Shown here piece after piece: positions 1 through 6,913 of a stretch of DNA of 42,693 nt. The stretch comes from an uncultured Alphaproteobacteria bacterium (GTDB taxonomy: Bacteria; Pseudomonadota; Alphaproteobacteria; Caulobacterales; Caulobacteraceae), in the NCBI GenBank assembly GCA_937920085.1, contig CALETE010000033.1, forward strand, positions 1 to 42,693, written 5' to 3'. The position numbers and the translations under genes are program-made. The stretch's first letter is position 1; every line of letters starts with the position of its first letter. Under the pieces are notes generated by a model. It had not been told where the DNA came from, did no database searches, and saw only the letters and a list, made by a program, of their open reading frames with translations.

Positions 1-55
1 CGCTGTCAGCAAACACCGGTCACCCCGGCGGAGGCCGGGGTCCAGTTCATAGGGC
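1..55. repeat. Palindromic repeat (A half) of a paired REP unit, cut by window edge
   Basis: The core at 18-45 has arms ACCCCGGC and GCCGGGGT around the loop GGAG. It is preceded by the same GTCAGCAAACACC spacer found at 34906 and 40433 and followed by the tail TTCATAGGGC. The partner B half should lie just outside the window to the left. Confidence 0.85.
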
Positions 56-223
56 GCAGAGTTCCAATTTAGCGTGCTCAGCGCAGGCATTGACGACGAC
101 CCGACCTTCAACCTAACTTGAGATTGCGGAGCCCCCGCCTATAGGACGCCCGACGAACATGTAGTCGACACCCATCTGATGCCCGAGCCCGGCGAAACGC
201 CATTCGAGTAACGGAGACCTGTC

Positions 224-1726
224 GTGTCTGACCTACCTTCTGTCGCCTTTCGCGACCTTTCCTATCAATATGAAGGCGCAACCGCGCCCCTGTTTACTAG
301 TCTCTCGGCCCACCTGCCCAAGGGCTTCACCGGGGTCTTGGGTGCCAATGGGGCGGGTAAGTCCACCCTGCTGAACCTGCTCTGCGGACGGCTGAGGCCA
401 ACCACAGGCCTGGTGGAGGGCGCAGGGGAGGCGGTCTATTGCCAGCAGCGGACGGACGACCCGCCCGCGGAGCTTGACACCTTTCTGGAAGACTGGAGCG
501 CCCAAGGCTTTCGCCTGCGCGGCAGGCTGCAGGTTGAGGGCGATTTTGCCCTTCGTTGGAATACCCTCAGTCACGGGGAGCGCAAGCGGGCTCAGATCGC
601 CTGCGCCCTCTGGCGGCAACCGGACCTCCTGGCCATTGATGAGCCGACCAATCACCTTGACGCTGCGGCCCGTCGGCTGCTGATCGACGCTCTCGCCGGA
701 TTTCGCGGGGTCGGGGTCATCGTCAGTCATGACCGGGCCCTACTGGATGAGCTGTGCGTTCAGTGCATCTGGCTCGAGCCCCCGGGCACCCGGGTCTACC
801 CTGGCGGCTATTCCAGCGCGCGGGATCAGAGACAGGCCGACCGGGAGCACCGTCTGGCCGAACGGGACAAGGCCTCACGCGCCCACCGGGCCCTTGAGCA
901 GGAAATGGCGGTCCGTCGGGAGAAGGCCTCTCAGGAGCACAAGCTCCGCTCTAAGCGTGGCCTTGATCGACACGATAGCGATGGTCGCGAGAAGATCGAC
1001 CGGGCCCGGATCGCAGACAGCAAGGCTGGCGCCGCCCTGAGGCAAATGCAGGGGCGGGAGCGGCACGCTGCAGACCGCCTAGATAGCACCCGCATTGAAA
1101 AGGAGTACCGGACTGGCGTTTGGCTCTCAGCTGAACCTTCCCGCCGCGACCGCCTGTTTGCCTTAGAGGCCGGAGATATTGCCTTGGGTGGGCAAAGGGT
1201 CCTGCGCCATCCCGCCCTCTCCATGGGCCCAACCGACCGCATTGCTCTGGTGGGCTTGAATGGCGCGGGCAAGTCGACCCTTCTGAGCAAGATCGTCGGG
1301 GCGATCCAGGCCCCTGTCGGCCAGGTCATCCACATGCCGCAGGAAGTCTCAGCAGACGAGGCCAAGTGCCTTTTGGCTCAGGCCCGGGCCTTGCCGCCGG
1401 CCCAACTCGGCGAGGTCATGACGGCGGTCAGCCGCCTTGGCTCTCGCCCCCAACGCCTGCTGGAGACCGCTCAGCCCAGTCCGGGGGAGATCCGCAAGCT
1501 GCTACTGGCTCTTGGCATGACCCGTTCTCCCCAAATGCTGATCATGGACGAGCCCACCAACCACCTGGACCTGCCCTCCATCGAAGCCCTAGAATCTGCC
1601 CTCCTAGAGTGCCCCTGCGGCCAGTTCCTGGTCAGCCACGACCTGCTATTTCTTGAGCGCCTTGAGACGGTGGTATGGCGGATTGAGTTGGACGGGGAGG
1701 GGAACGCAGAGGTGGTCTTGCCGTAA
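224..1726 (+). CDS. ABC-F family ATPase (duplicated ATP-binding domains)
   Basis: A 500-aa soluble protein with two fused ABC ATPase domains and no membrane segment, the ABC-F layout; members act on ribosomes in translation rescue or antibiotic protection. Domain 1 has Walker A GANGAGKST (40-48), signature LSHGE (115-119) and Walker B ending in DEPTNHLD (from D139). A charged, Arg/Lys/Glu-rich linker (about 200-305) follows. Domain 2 has GLNGAGKST (344-352), a degenerate signature PSPGE (418-422) and DEPTNHLD (from D442). The start is GTG at 224, with ACGGAGAC about 6 bases upstream as ribosome binding site. The subfamily (EttA, Uup, YheS or a resistance type) cannot be fixed from sequence alone; the compact size and weak second signature resemble the Lsa/Msr-like or short Uup-like forms. 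It stands alone, followed by a pseudogene. Confidence 0.9.
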   Translation: MSDLPSVAFRDLSYQYEGATAPLFTSLSAHLPKGFTGVLGANGAGKSTLLNLLCGRLRPTTGLVEGAGEAVYCQQRTDDPPAELDTFLEDWSAQGFRLRGRLQVEGDFALRWNTLSHGERKRAQIACALWRQPDLLAIDEPTNHLDAAARRLLIDALAGFRGVGVIVSHDRALLDELCVQCIWLEPPGTRVYPGGYSSARDQRQADREHRLAERDKASRAHRALEQEMAVRREKASQEHKLRSKRGLDRHDSDGREKIDRARIADSKAGAALRQMQGRERHAADRLDSTRIEKEYRTGVWLSAEPSRRDRLFALEAGDIALGGQRVLRHPALSMGPTDRIALVGLNGAGKSTLLSKIVGAIQAPVGQVIHMPQEVSADEAKCLLAQARALPPAQLGEVMTAVSRLGSRPQRLLETAQPSPGEIRKLLLALGMTRSPQMLIMDEPTNHLDLPSIEALESALLECPCGQFLVSHDLLFLERLETVVWRIELDGEGNAEVVLP

Positions 1727-1791
1727 GGTTTTGCGGTCCACTGTGAACAATTTCAACCTCCAGCGCTTTCTCGCCCAAAGAGGACCGCCCC

Positions 1792-2044
1792 ATGTCAAAG
1801 TTTCCCGATCTACACTACGCCTTGGAGGCCCTGGAGCCGCTGATTTCCTGCCGCACCCTGCACGTCCATCACGACAAGCATCACGACAGATGTATCAAGA
1901 CCCTGAACGACCTGCTGGAGGGTGCCAAGCCACCGCCCCTCTCACGACACAGACGACACTCTGGGCCAGGCCGCTATGACGCCCCTGCTGGTCTGCGACC
2001 TCTGGGAACACGCCTATCAAGAAATCATGCGGATGCCGATCTAA
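1792..2044 (+). pseudogene. sod: Superoxide dismutase (Fe/Mn) remnant, internally deleted and frameshifted
   Basis: From the ATG at 1792 the reading is MSKFPDLHYALEALEPLIS, then LHVHHDKHH, the standard N-terminal helix of Fe/Mn superoxide dismutase including the first metal-binding His. Similarity stops after about residue 44 (LLEGA, near 1924). In another frame, from about 1940 to the TAA at 2042-2044, the sequence reads TLGQAAMTPLLVCDLWEHAY, the SOD C-terminal signature with metal ligands Asp and His. About 90-100 codons between these blocks, including the second metal His, are missing, and the two blocks are in different frames. No working enzyme can be made. An AGAGGACCGCCCC leader lies before the ATG. 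The open frame from 1792 continues into a downstream palindromic repeat, which is not original coding sequence. Confidence 0.8.
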
Positions 2045-2060
2045 GGGGGCTGAGCTCTAG

Positions 2061-2171
2061 GACCTGGATACCGGCCTTCGCCGGTATGACCGGGGTGGGC
2101 GTTAGGGTGGTGCGCTTTCAGCAAACACCGGTCACCCCGGCGGAGGCCGGGGTCCAGTTCGTAGGGCTGTG
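2061..2171. repeat. Paired palindromic (REPIN-like) unit, B half then A half
   Basis: B core 2064-2091 (arms ATACCGGC/GCCGGTAT, loop CTTC), a spacer of about 38 bases, then A core 2130-2156 (arms ACCCCGGC/GCCGGGGT) and the tail TTCGTAGGGCTGTG. It lies immediately after the sod pseudogene stop. Confidence 0.85.
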
Positions 2172-2210
2172 ATTTTGGGCTGGCGCGACCGTTCCTGATA
2201 CGCCGCGCCT

Positions 2211-2324
2211 TACGACCTGGATACCGGCCTTCGCCGGTATGACCGGGGGTGGGGGATAGGTCGCGGCCCTGGTTCAAGCACCGGTCACCCCGGCGGAGGC
2301 CGGGGTCCAGTTCTTAGGGCTGTG
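2211..2324. repeat. Second paired palindromic unit, 153 bp downstream of the first
   Basis: B core 2217-2244 and A core 2283-2310 with tail TTCTTAGGGCTGTG. The unit begins 153 bp after the previous B half, so the two form a tandem pair. A short sod-like 5' stub follows at 2352. Confidence 0.85.
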
Positions 2325-2351
2325 CTGGGCAGGGTGGGTTGCTCATCGAAC

Positions 2352-2425
2352 CATCCCCATTTCCACCCCCAGCGCCTTCTCCGGCAAGGAGGACCGTCCT
2401 CATTCAAGCTGCCAGCAACGTCTTA
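2352..2425 (+). pseudogene. 5' stub of a second superoxide dismutase copy (leader plus first codons)
   Basis: The leader before the sod remnant at 1792 (CAGCGCTTTCTCGCC then AGAGGACCG) recurs here as CAGCGCCTTCTCCGG then AGGAGGACCG at 2369-2397. It runs directly into TCATTCAAGCTGCCA (2400-2414), which reads S-F-K-L-P, the usual beginning of Fe/Mn SOD after the initiator Met. The ATG is gone, a TAA follows within four codons, and the rest of the gene is absent. Similarity is short, so this is an inference from matching leader plus start codons. Confidence 0.5.
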
Positions 2426-2431
2426 AACCCT

Positions 2432-2448
2432 GCAACTCTTCATTAACC
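2432..2448 (+). promoter_or_regulatory. Possible CtrA-binding site upstream of fliQ
   Basis: GCAA, seven bases, then TTAACC, 51 bases before the fliQ ATG. The CtrA consensus is TTAA-N7-TTAAC, so the right half is intact and the left half is degenerate. CtrA activates the class II flagellar genes including fliQ in Caulobacter, which makes the position reasonable. Confidence 0.4.
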
Positions 2449-2498
2449 ATAACCAGCGCATTTGAACCCGGAGTTTTCGTTGCGCGAAAGGGATCATC

Positions 2499-2762
2499 AT
2501 GACGGGCGCCGAGGTTCTGGACGTCGGCCGTGAGGCGATCTGGCTGACCATTCAGCTGTCGGCCCCGATCCTGATTGTTGGCCTGATCGTGGGTGTCGCT
2601 ATCGGGCTTTTACAGGCCCTGACCCAGATCCAAGAAGCCACCCTGGTTTTCGCGCCCAAGATTGTGGTGGTCTTCGCTTCTCTGTTGTTCTTCCTGCCGT
2701 TCATGGGCGCTCTGATGAGCAGCTTCATGCGGCACATTGCGGCGCGTATTGCGGGCCTTTAG
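2499..2762 (+). CDS. fliQ: Flagellar export gate protein FliQ
   Basis: An 87-aa inner-membrane protein, the usual FliQ length, with two hydrophobic helices (about 17-40 and 50-75) joined by a short polar loop containing QALTQIQEATL, a hallmark of the family. FliQ forms, with FliP and FliR, the export gate of the flagellar type III secretion system. The ATG at 2499 follows AAAGGGATC. The gene is first in a tight fliQ-fliR-flhB run, with fliR starting at or before its stop codon. fliP is not adjacent, as in Caulobacter. Confidence 0.95.
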   Translation: MTGAEVLDVGREAIWLTIQLSAPILIVGLIVGVAIGLLQALTQIQEATLVFAPKIVVVFASLLFFLPFMGALMSSFMRHIAARIAGL

Positions 2763-2766
2763 GACT

Positions 2767-3525
2767 TTGGAGCCCTTCGCAACGACCCAACAGATTTATG
2801 CCGGGGCCCTGATTTTTGCGCGGCTGGCCTCCCTGGTCATGACTATGCCCGGGGTGGGGGATGCCGCTGTCCCGCCACGGATCCGGCTGTCCTTTGCCTT
2901 TGTCCTGACCCTGGTCCTGACCCCGATCATCGCCCCGAACTTGCCCCTGATCCCCTCGGCCGTAAGTGCCATTGCCGGTGCCGTGATCAAGGAGGTTCTC
3001 ATCGGTCTAATGATCGGCACCATTCTGCGCCTGTTCTTGACCGCCTTGGCCACGGCTGGCGAGATTGTTTCGATTCAGACCACCCTATCCTTTGCCCAGA
3101 CCTCGGCACCTGGCATTGCGCCGGGCTCAACCACCCTTGGCACGTTTCTGGGCCTGATCGGTCTGGTGCTGATCATGACAACCGACCTGCACCACATGTT
3201 TATCGCCGCGATTGTGCGGTCCTACACAATCTTCCCCGTCACCCGGGACCTACCGGTTACCGACGCTACAGAGCTGGCGCTGCAGACGGTATCCCAGTCC
3301 TTCAAAATGGGGCTGCAGTTATCGGCCCCGGTCGCGGCCTTTGCCCTGGTTTTCAATATCGCAGTGGGCTTGGTGGCCCGGGTCATGCCGCAATTCCAGG
3401 TCTACTTCGTGGCCTCGCCCCTGATGGTGCTGTTTGGCTTATCGATCTTCGCCGCCACCTTGGGCATTGTCGGTCTGATCTGGGTCGACGGCTATCGCAT
3501 GCTTCTGACCCATTTCACCGGCTAG
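2767..3525 (+). CDS. fliR: Flagellar export gate protein FliR
   Basis: A 252-aa polytopic membrane protein from the TTG at 2767 (reading M-EPFATTQQIYAG). It has about six hydrophobic segments and the FliR features MPGVGD near the N-terminus, a central conserved SFAQTSAPG-like loop and a C-terminal VYFVASPLMVLFGL helix. FliR completes the FliP-FliQ-FliR export gate. There is no ATG near the start. In-frame TTG codons also lie at 2737 and 2749, inside the end of fliQ. I prefer 2767 because the first hydrophobic helix follows at the normal distance, but the choice is uncertain. It follows fliQ by 4 bases and precedes flhB by 3, so the three are translationally coupled. Confidence 0.92.
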   Translation: MEPFATTQQIYAGALIFARLASLVMTMPGVGDAAVPPRIRLSFAFVLTLVLTPIIAPNLPLIPSAVSAIAGAVIKEVLIGLMIGTILRLFLTALATAGEIVSIQTTLSFAQTSAPGIAPGSTTLGTFLGLIGLVLIMTTDLHHMFIAAIVRSYTIFPVTRDLPVTDATELALQTVSQSFKMGLQLSAPVAAFALVFNIAVGLVARVMPQFQVYFVASPLMVLFGLSIFAATLGIVGLIWVDGYRMLLTHFTG

Positions 3526-3528
3526 ATC

Positions 3529-4614
3529 ATGGCCGAAGAAAATGATGCAGGGTCGAAAACAGAAGAACCTACCGGCAGGCGCCTCGAACAGGCGCGTGCC
3601 AGTGGCGATGTCGTCAAGACCCCCGATCTACCGCAGCTGACCTCATTTGCCGGCGCGGCGGCGGCCTTGCTGATATGCGGCGGCTGGCTTTCTCAGAACC
3701 TCACCCTCGCCCTGCTACCCTTTCTGGCCCACCCCGACGCCATTCACCTGCAAGGGGGCGGCGGAGTGGTCGTCGCGCGACAGGCCATGCTGGCAGCAGC
3801 CCCGTTTCTCGCTGTGGTTCTTGGGGCGACAGCCGTCGCGGGGGTCGGCGGCCATTTGATCCAGACCGGGTTTATGTGGTCCCCAGATAAGCTCAGCGTG
3901 GACTTCAACAAGGTCAATCCCATGGCGGGGTTCGAGAAGCTGTTCGGCATCGACGCCCTCGTCAGCTTTTTCAAGTCCCTGCTCAAGGTCGGCTTGGTGG
4001 GTTGGATCGCCTACAGCGTCCTCAAGCCCCACTGGCCGGAACTTCAGCAGCTGGCGGAACGTGATCCGATCCTGATGTTCCCCTATGCCATCGACATCGT
4101 GAAGCGCCTGATCTTTTCGATCGGTGCCTTCATGCTGGCCATTGCTGGCTTTGACTGGTTTTGGCAGCGCCAGCGCTTCATGACCCGTTTGAAGATGACC
4201 AAGGAAGAGGTCAAGGAAGACTACAAACAGTCTGAAGGTGACCCTCATGTGAAGGCCCGCCAAAAAGCGATCCGCGTTCAGCGCGCCCGGCGACGGATGA
4301 TGGCCAATGTGCCCAAGGCGACTGTGGTGGTCATGAACCCGACCCACTTCGCTGTCGCCTTGAAATACGAGGAAGGCGACGGAACCGCCCCACAATGCGT
4401 TGCCAAGGGTGTCGATGCGGTCGCCCTGCGCATCCGCGCCGTGGCCGAGGCTGCCGGGGTCACGGTCATCGAAGATCCGCCCTTGGCCCGGGCCCTCTTC
4501 GCCTCAGTGGAGGTCGAAGACTATATCCCGCTCGCCCATTACGAAGCCGTCGCCAAGATTATCGGCTTCATCATGAACGGGAAGAAGAAGCGTCCGGGGG
4601 CCGTTTGGTCGTGA
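3529..4614 (+). CDS. flhB: Flagellar export switch protein FlhB
   Basis: A 361-aa protein with a polar N-terminus (AGSKTEEPTGRRLEQARASG, typical of FlhB). Four membrane segments follow (about 37-66, 85-114, 143-165, 185-210), then a charged cytoplasmic domain. The self-cleavage motif N270-P271-T272-H273 is intact; cleavage between Asn and Pro switches export from rod/hook to filament substrates. The ATG at 3529 begins three bases after the fliR stop. The C-terminus ends GKKKRPGAVWS, a little longer than the minimal cleaved domain. Family assignment is secure. Confidence 0.95.
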   Translation: MAEENDAGSKTEEPTGRRLEQARASGDVVKTPDLPQLTSFAGAAAALLICGGWLSQNLTLALLPFLAHPDAIHLQGGGGVVVARQAMLAAAPFLAVVLGATAVAGVGGHLIQTGFMWSPDKLSVDFNKVNPMAGFEKLFGIDALVSFFKSLLKVGLVGWIAYSVLKPHWPELQQLAERDPILMFPYAIDIVKRLIFSIGAFMLAIAGFDWFWQRQRFMTRLKMTKEEVKEDYKQSEGDPHVKARQKAIRVQRARRRMMANVPKATVVVMNPTHFAVALKYEEGDGTAPQCVAKGVDAVALRIRAVAEAAGVTVIEDPPLARALFASVEVEDYIPLAHYEAVAKIIGFIMNGKKKRPGAVWS

Positions 4615-4736
4615 TCCACCCCGCACTATGCCGCGGAATATCTTTGAAATCCTTGGTTTGTTCAGGTTGATGTATGCTTATCCGTGATTCGCGCGGAGCT
4701 TTTCTCCGTCCCGAGGCAAACCCTGCGGCGCAAACC

Positions 4737-6818
4737 ATGGCGAAGCCCAAGACTACATCATCGCAACGCCGCCGGATCGATCCGCTAATCGCCGCGGCAG
4801 TAACCCTGTTCCTTGGTGCCGTGGCGTTTGCGGCTGTTCCTGCGGTCAATGCGGGTCTGGCGACCACAGCGGGCATGTTCCTGTTGGTCGGCCTGATCTG
4901 TGTTGCATTTGCCGGTGTCTTTGCCCTGCGCCTCACCGGGGAGCCCCTGGCAGAGCGCGAGCCAGGTGCTGACACCTTGCTGATCGCCCTTGAAGAACCT
5001 GCGGCCTTTGCCTCTGCTGATGGTCGTATTCATGTGGCCAATGCCGCCTGGACCGAGATTTTCGGAGAGCAGCCCCGCTTGCCCAAGACTGGCCCTGCGG
5101 CTGCAAACCTGTTTGCGGCCCTGGGTGCCGCCCGCCGGGGTGATCATGGTAAGGCTGTGCTCAAGGTCAGGGGACAGGATCACCACGCTACCGTCACGGC
5201 GGTGGCCGATCGCCGCTATCTGGTACGCCTGTCTGGCCCAGCTCCAGAGCCCTTGGCCCTGCCAACCGCTGCGGCCGAGGTTCTGGCTGCCTTCAATCAG
5301 GCCTCGCCCCCGCCGCCAAAGGTGCTGGACGCCTTTGCAGCTGCCTCGCCCTTTGGCGCGGCTCTGCTGGAGGGTGACGACGCCTTCACCGCCACCATTG
5401 TCGAGGCCAATCCAACCCTGGCTGCAACTCCGGGCTATTTGGGGGCAGGGTCGGTATTTGGCGAGATGATCGAGCCTGTGACCCGGGCCGATGCCATCCG
5501 GCGTTTGGCGGAACACCCCCATACCGAAGCCGCCCTCGAAGTTCGGCTGGCCAAGGACCCCACAAAGATCGCCCACCTTTACCTGTCAAAGTCCGCGGGA
5601 CGGTGGGTGGCCTATCTGGTTGATGTGTCGGAGCAGAAGCAGATCGAGCTGCAACTGGCCCAGTCGCAAAAAATGCAGGCCATCGGCCAGCTGGCCGGGG
5701 GTGTAGCCCACGACTTCAACAATTTGCTCACCGCCATCTTCATGCAGCTGGACGTTTTGGCCAGCCGCCACCCGGTGGGCGACCCCTCCTATGAGGGCCT
5801 AAACGAAATTCGCCAGACCTCCACCCGCGCCGCTGATCTGGTGCGCAAGCTGCTGGCCTTCTCGCGCAAACAGACGGTTCAGCGGGAAATCCTCGATCTT
5901 GGCGAACTGATCAGCGAATTCGAAGTCCTCCTGCGCCGGGTCCTGCAGGAAGACGTCACCCTGCATACCGAATATGGTCGCAGCCTACCCCATGTCCGCG
6001 CCGACCGGGGCCAGCTTGAAACGGCGGTCATGAACCTTGCCGTCAACGCTCGAGATGCAATCCGCAGCCATGGGGGCTCTACGGTCACCATCCGGACGGC
6101 CCGGGTCTCGGCAGACGATGCGCAAGCCATGGGCTATCCCGCCGCCCAGGGCGAACAGGCCATGATCGAGGTGTCCGACGACGGCTCGGGCATTCCCCCA
6201 GAGGTTATCGACAAGATCTTCGACCCCTTCTTCACCACCAAGCCGGTGGGCGAGGGCACAGGCCTGGGCCTCGCCACGGTCTATGGGATTGTCAAACAAT
6301 CGGACGGCTGGATTGCAGTGGACTCCACCGTGGGCAAGGGAACGGCCTTCCGGATCTTCCTGCCGGTTCATATTCCTGTTGCGGGGGCTGCGCCCATCGC
6401 CCCGCCCGCCAAGCCTGTGCGGCCCCAGGCCCGTGACCTGTCCGGTGCCGGCCGCATCCTATTTGTTGAGGACGAAGATGCTGTGCGCGGCGTGGCCGCC
6501 AAGCTGCTCCGCGCCCGGGGCTATGAGGTGATCGAGGCGGCCTCTGGGGAAGAAGCCCTGGAACTGGCTGAATTACACGCGGGGTCCATAGACCTGATGA
6601 TCTCCGACGTGGTTATGCCCGGCATGCAGGGCCCTGACCTGCTCAAGGCCGCCCGCGGCTATCTGCGCGGTGCACCGGTCATGTTCATCTCTGGCTATGC
6701 CGAGGCCGAATTCTCGAACCTGCTGGAAGGGGAGGCCAATATCTCCTTCCTGGCCAAGCCCATCGACATCAAGACCCTGGCCGAGCGGGTGAAGCAGGAA
6801 CTGCAGCGGGCGGCTTGA
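4737..6818 (+). CDS. cckA: Hybrid sensor histidine kinase CckA
   Basis: This kinase feeds phosphate through ChpT to CtrA and CpdR and controls the alphaproteobacterial cell cycle. It has two N-terminal membrane helices (about 15-65), PAS-like sensing regions (about 80-290), then a HisKA domain with GGVAHDFNNLL (phospho-His 325). The ATPase domain has NARDA, DDGSGIPPEV and GTGLGLATVYG, and a receiver domain has DLMISDVVMPG (phospho-Asp 624). I chose the ATG at 4737 because 693 aa and H325/D624 closely match Caulobacter CckA (691 aa, H322/D623). An in-frame ATG at 4674 would add 21 residues, and neither start has a strong ribosome binding site. It lies about 120 bases after flhB, the same order as in Caulobacter. 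No clear CtrA box was seen directly upstream. Confidence 0.93.
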   Translation: MAKPKTTSSQRRRIDPLIAAAVTLFLGAVAFAAVPAVNAGLATTAGMFLLVGLICVAFAGVFALRLTGEPLAEREPGADTLLIALEEPAAFASADGRIHVANAAWTEIFGEQPRLPKTGPAAANLFAALGAARRGDHGKAVLKVRGQDHHATVTAVADRRYLVRLSGPAPEPLALPTAAAEVLAAFNQASPPPPKVLDAFAAASPFGAALLEGDDAFTATIVEANPTLAATPGYLGAGSVFGEMIEPVTRADAIRRLAEHPHTEAALEVRLAKDPTKIAHLYLSKSAGRWVAYLVDVSEQKQIELQLAQSQKMQAIGQLAGGVAHDFNNLLTAIFMQLDVLASRHPVGDPSYEGLNEIRQTSTRAADLVRKLLAFSRKQTVQREILDLGELISEFEVLLRRVLQEDVTLHTEYGRSLPHVRADRGQLETAVMNLAVNARDAIRSHGGSTVTIRTARVSADDAQAMGYPAAQGEQAMIEVSDDGSGIPPEVIDKIFDPFFTTKPVGEGTGLGLATVYGIVKQSDGWIAVDSTVGKGTAFRIFLPVHIPVAGAAPIAPPAKPVRPQARDLSGAGRILFVEDEDAVRGVAAKLLRARGYEVIEAASGEEALELAELHAGSIDLMISDVVMPGMQGPDLLKAARGYLRGAPVMFISGYAEAEFSNLLEGEANISFLAKPIDIKTLAERVKQELQRAA

Positions 6819-6913
6819 TAGGCTTGTCGGCTGGATGCTAGGTCGACGGATTGGACTGCTTATCTAGCTGGCTCCCAGAGGCCGCTCAGCCCTTATCTGT
6901 CGGGACACCTGCC

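Noticed and set aside
1792..2172. A functional 126-aa SOD variant
   Set aside because: The frame leaves SOD similarity near 1925 and continues through a repeat; the middle metal ligand is missing and the C-terminal signature lies in another frame.
2041..2277. 78-codon minus-strand frame
   Set aside because: Built almost entirely from the palindromic repeat translation (RRGD and similar), a repeat artefact.
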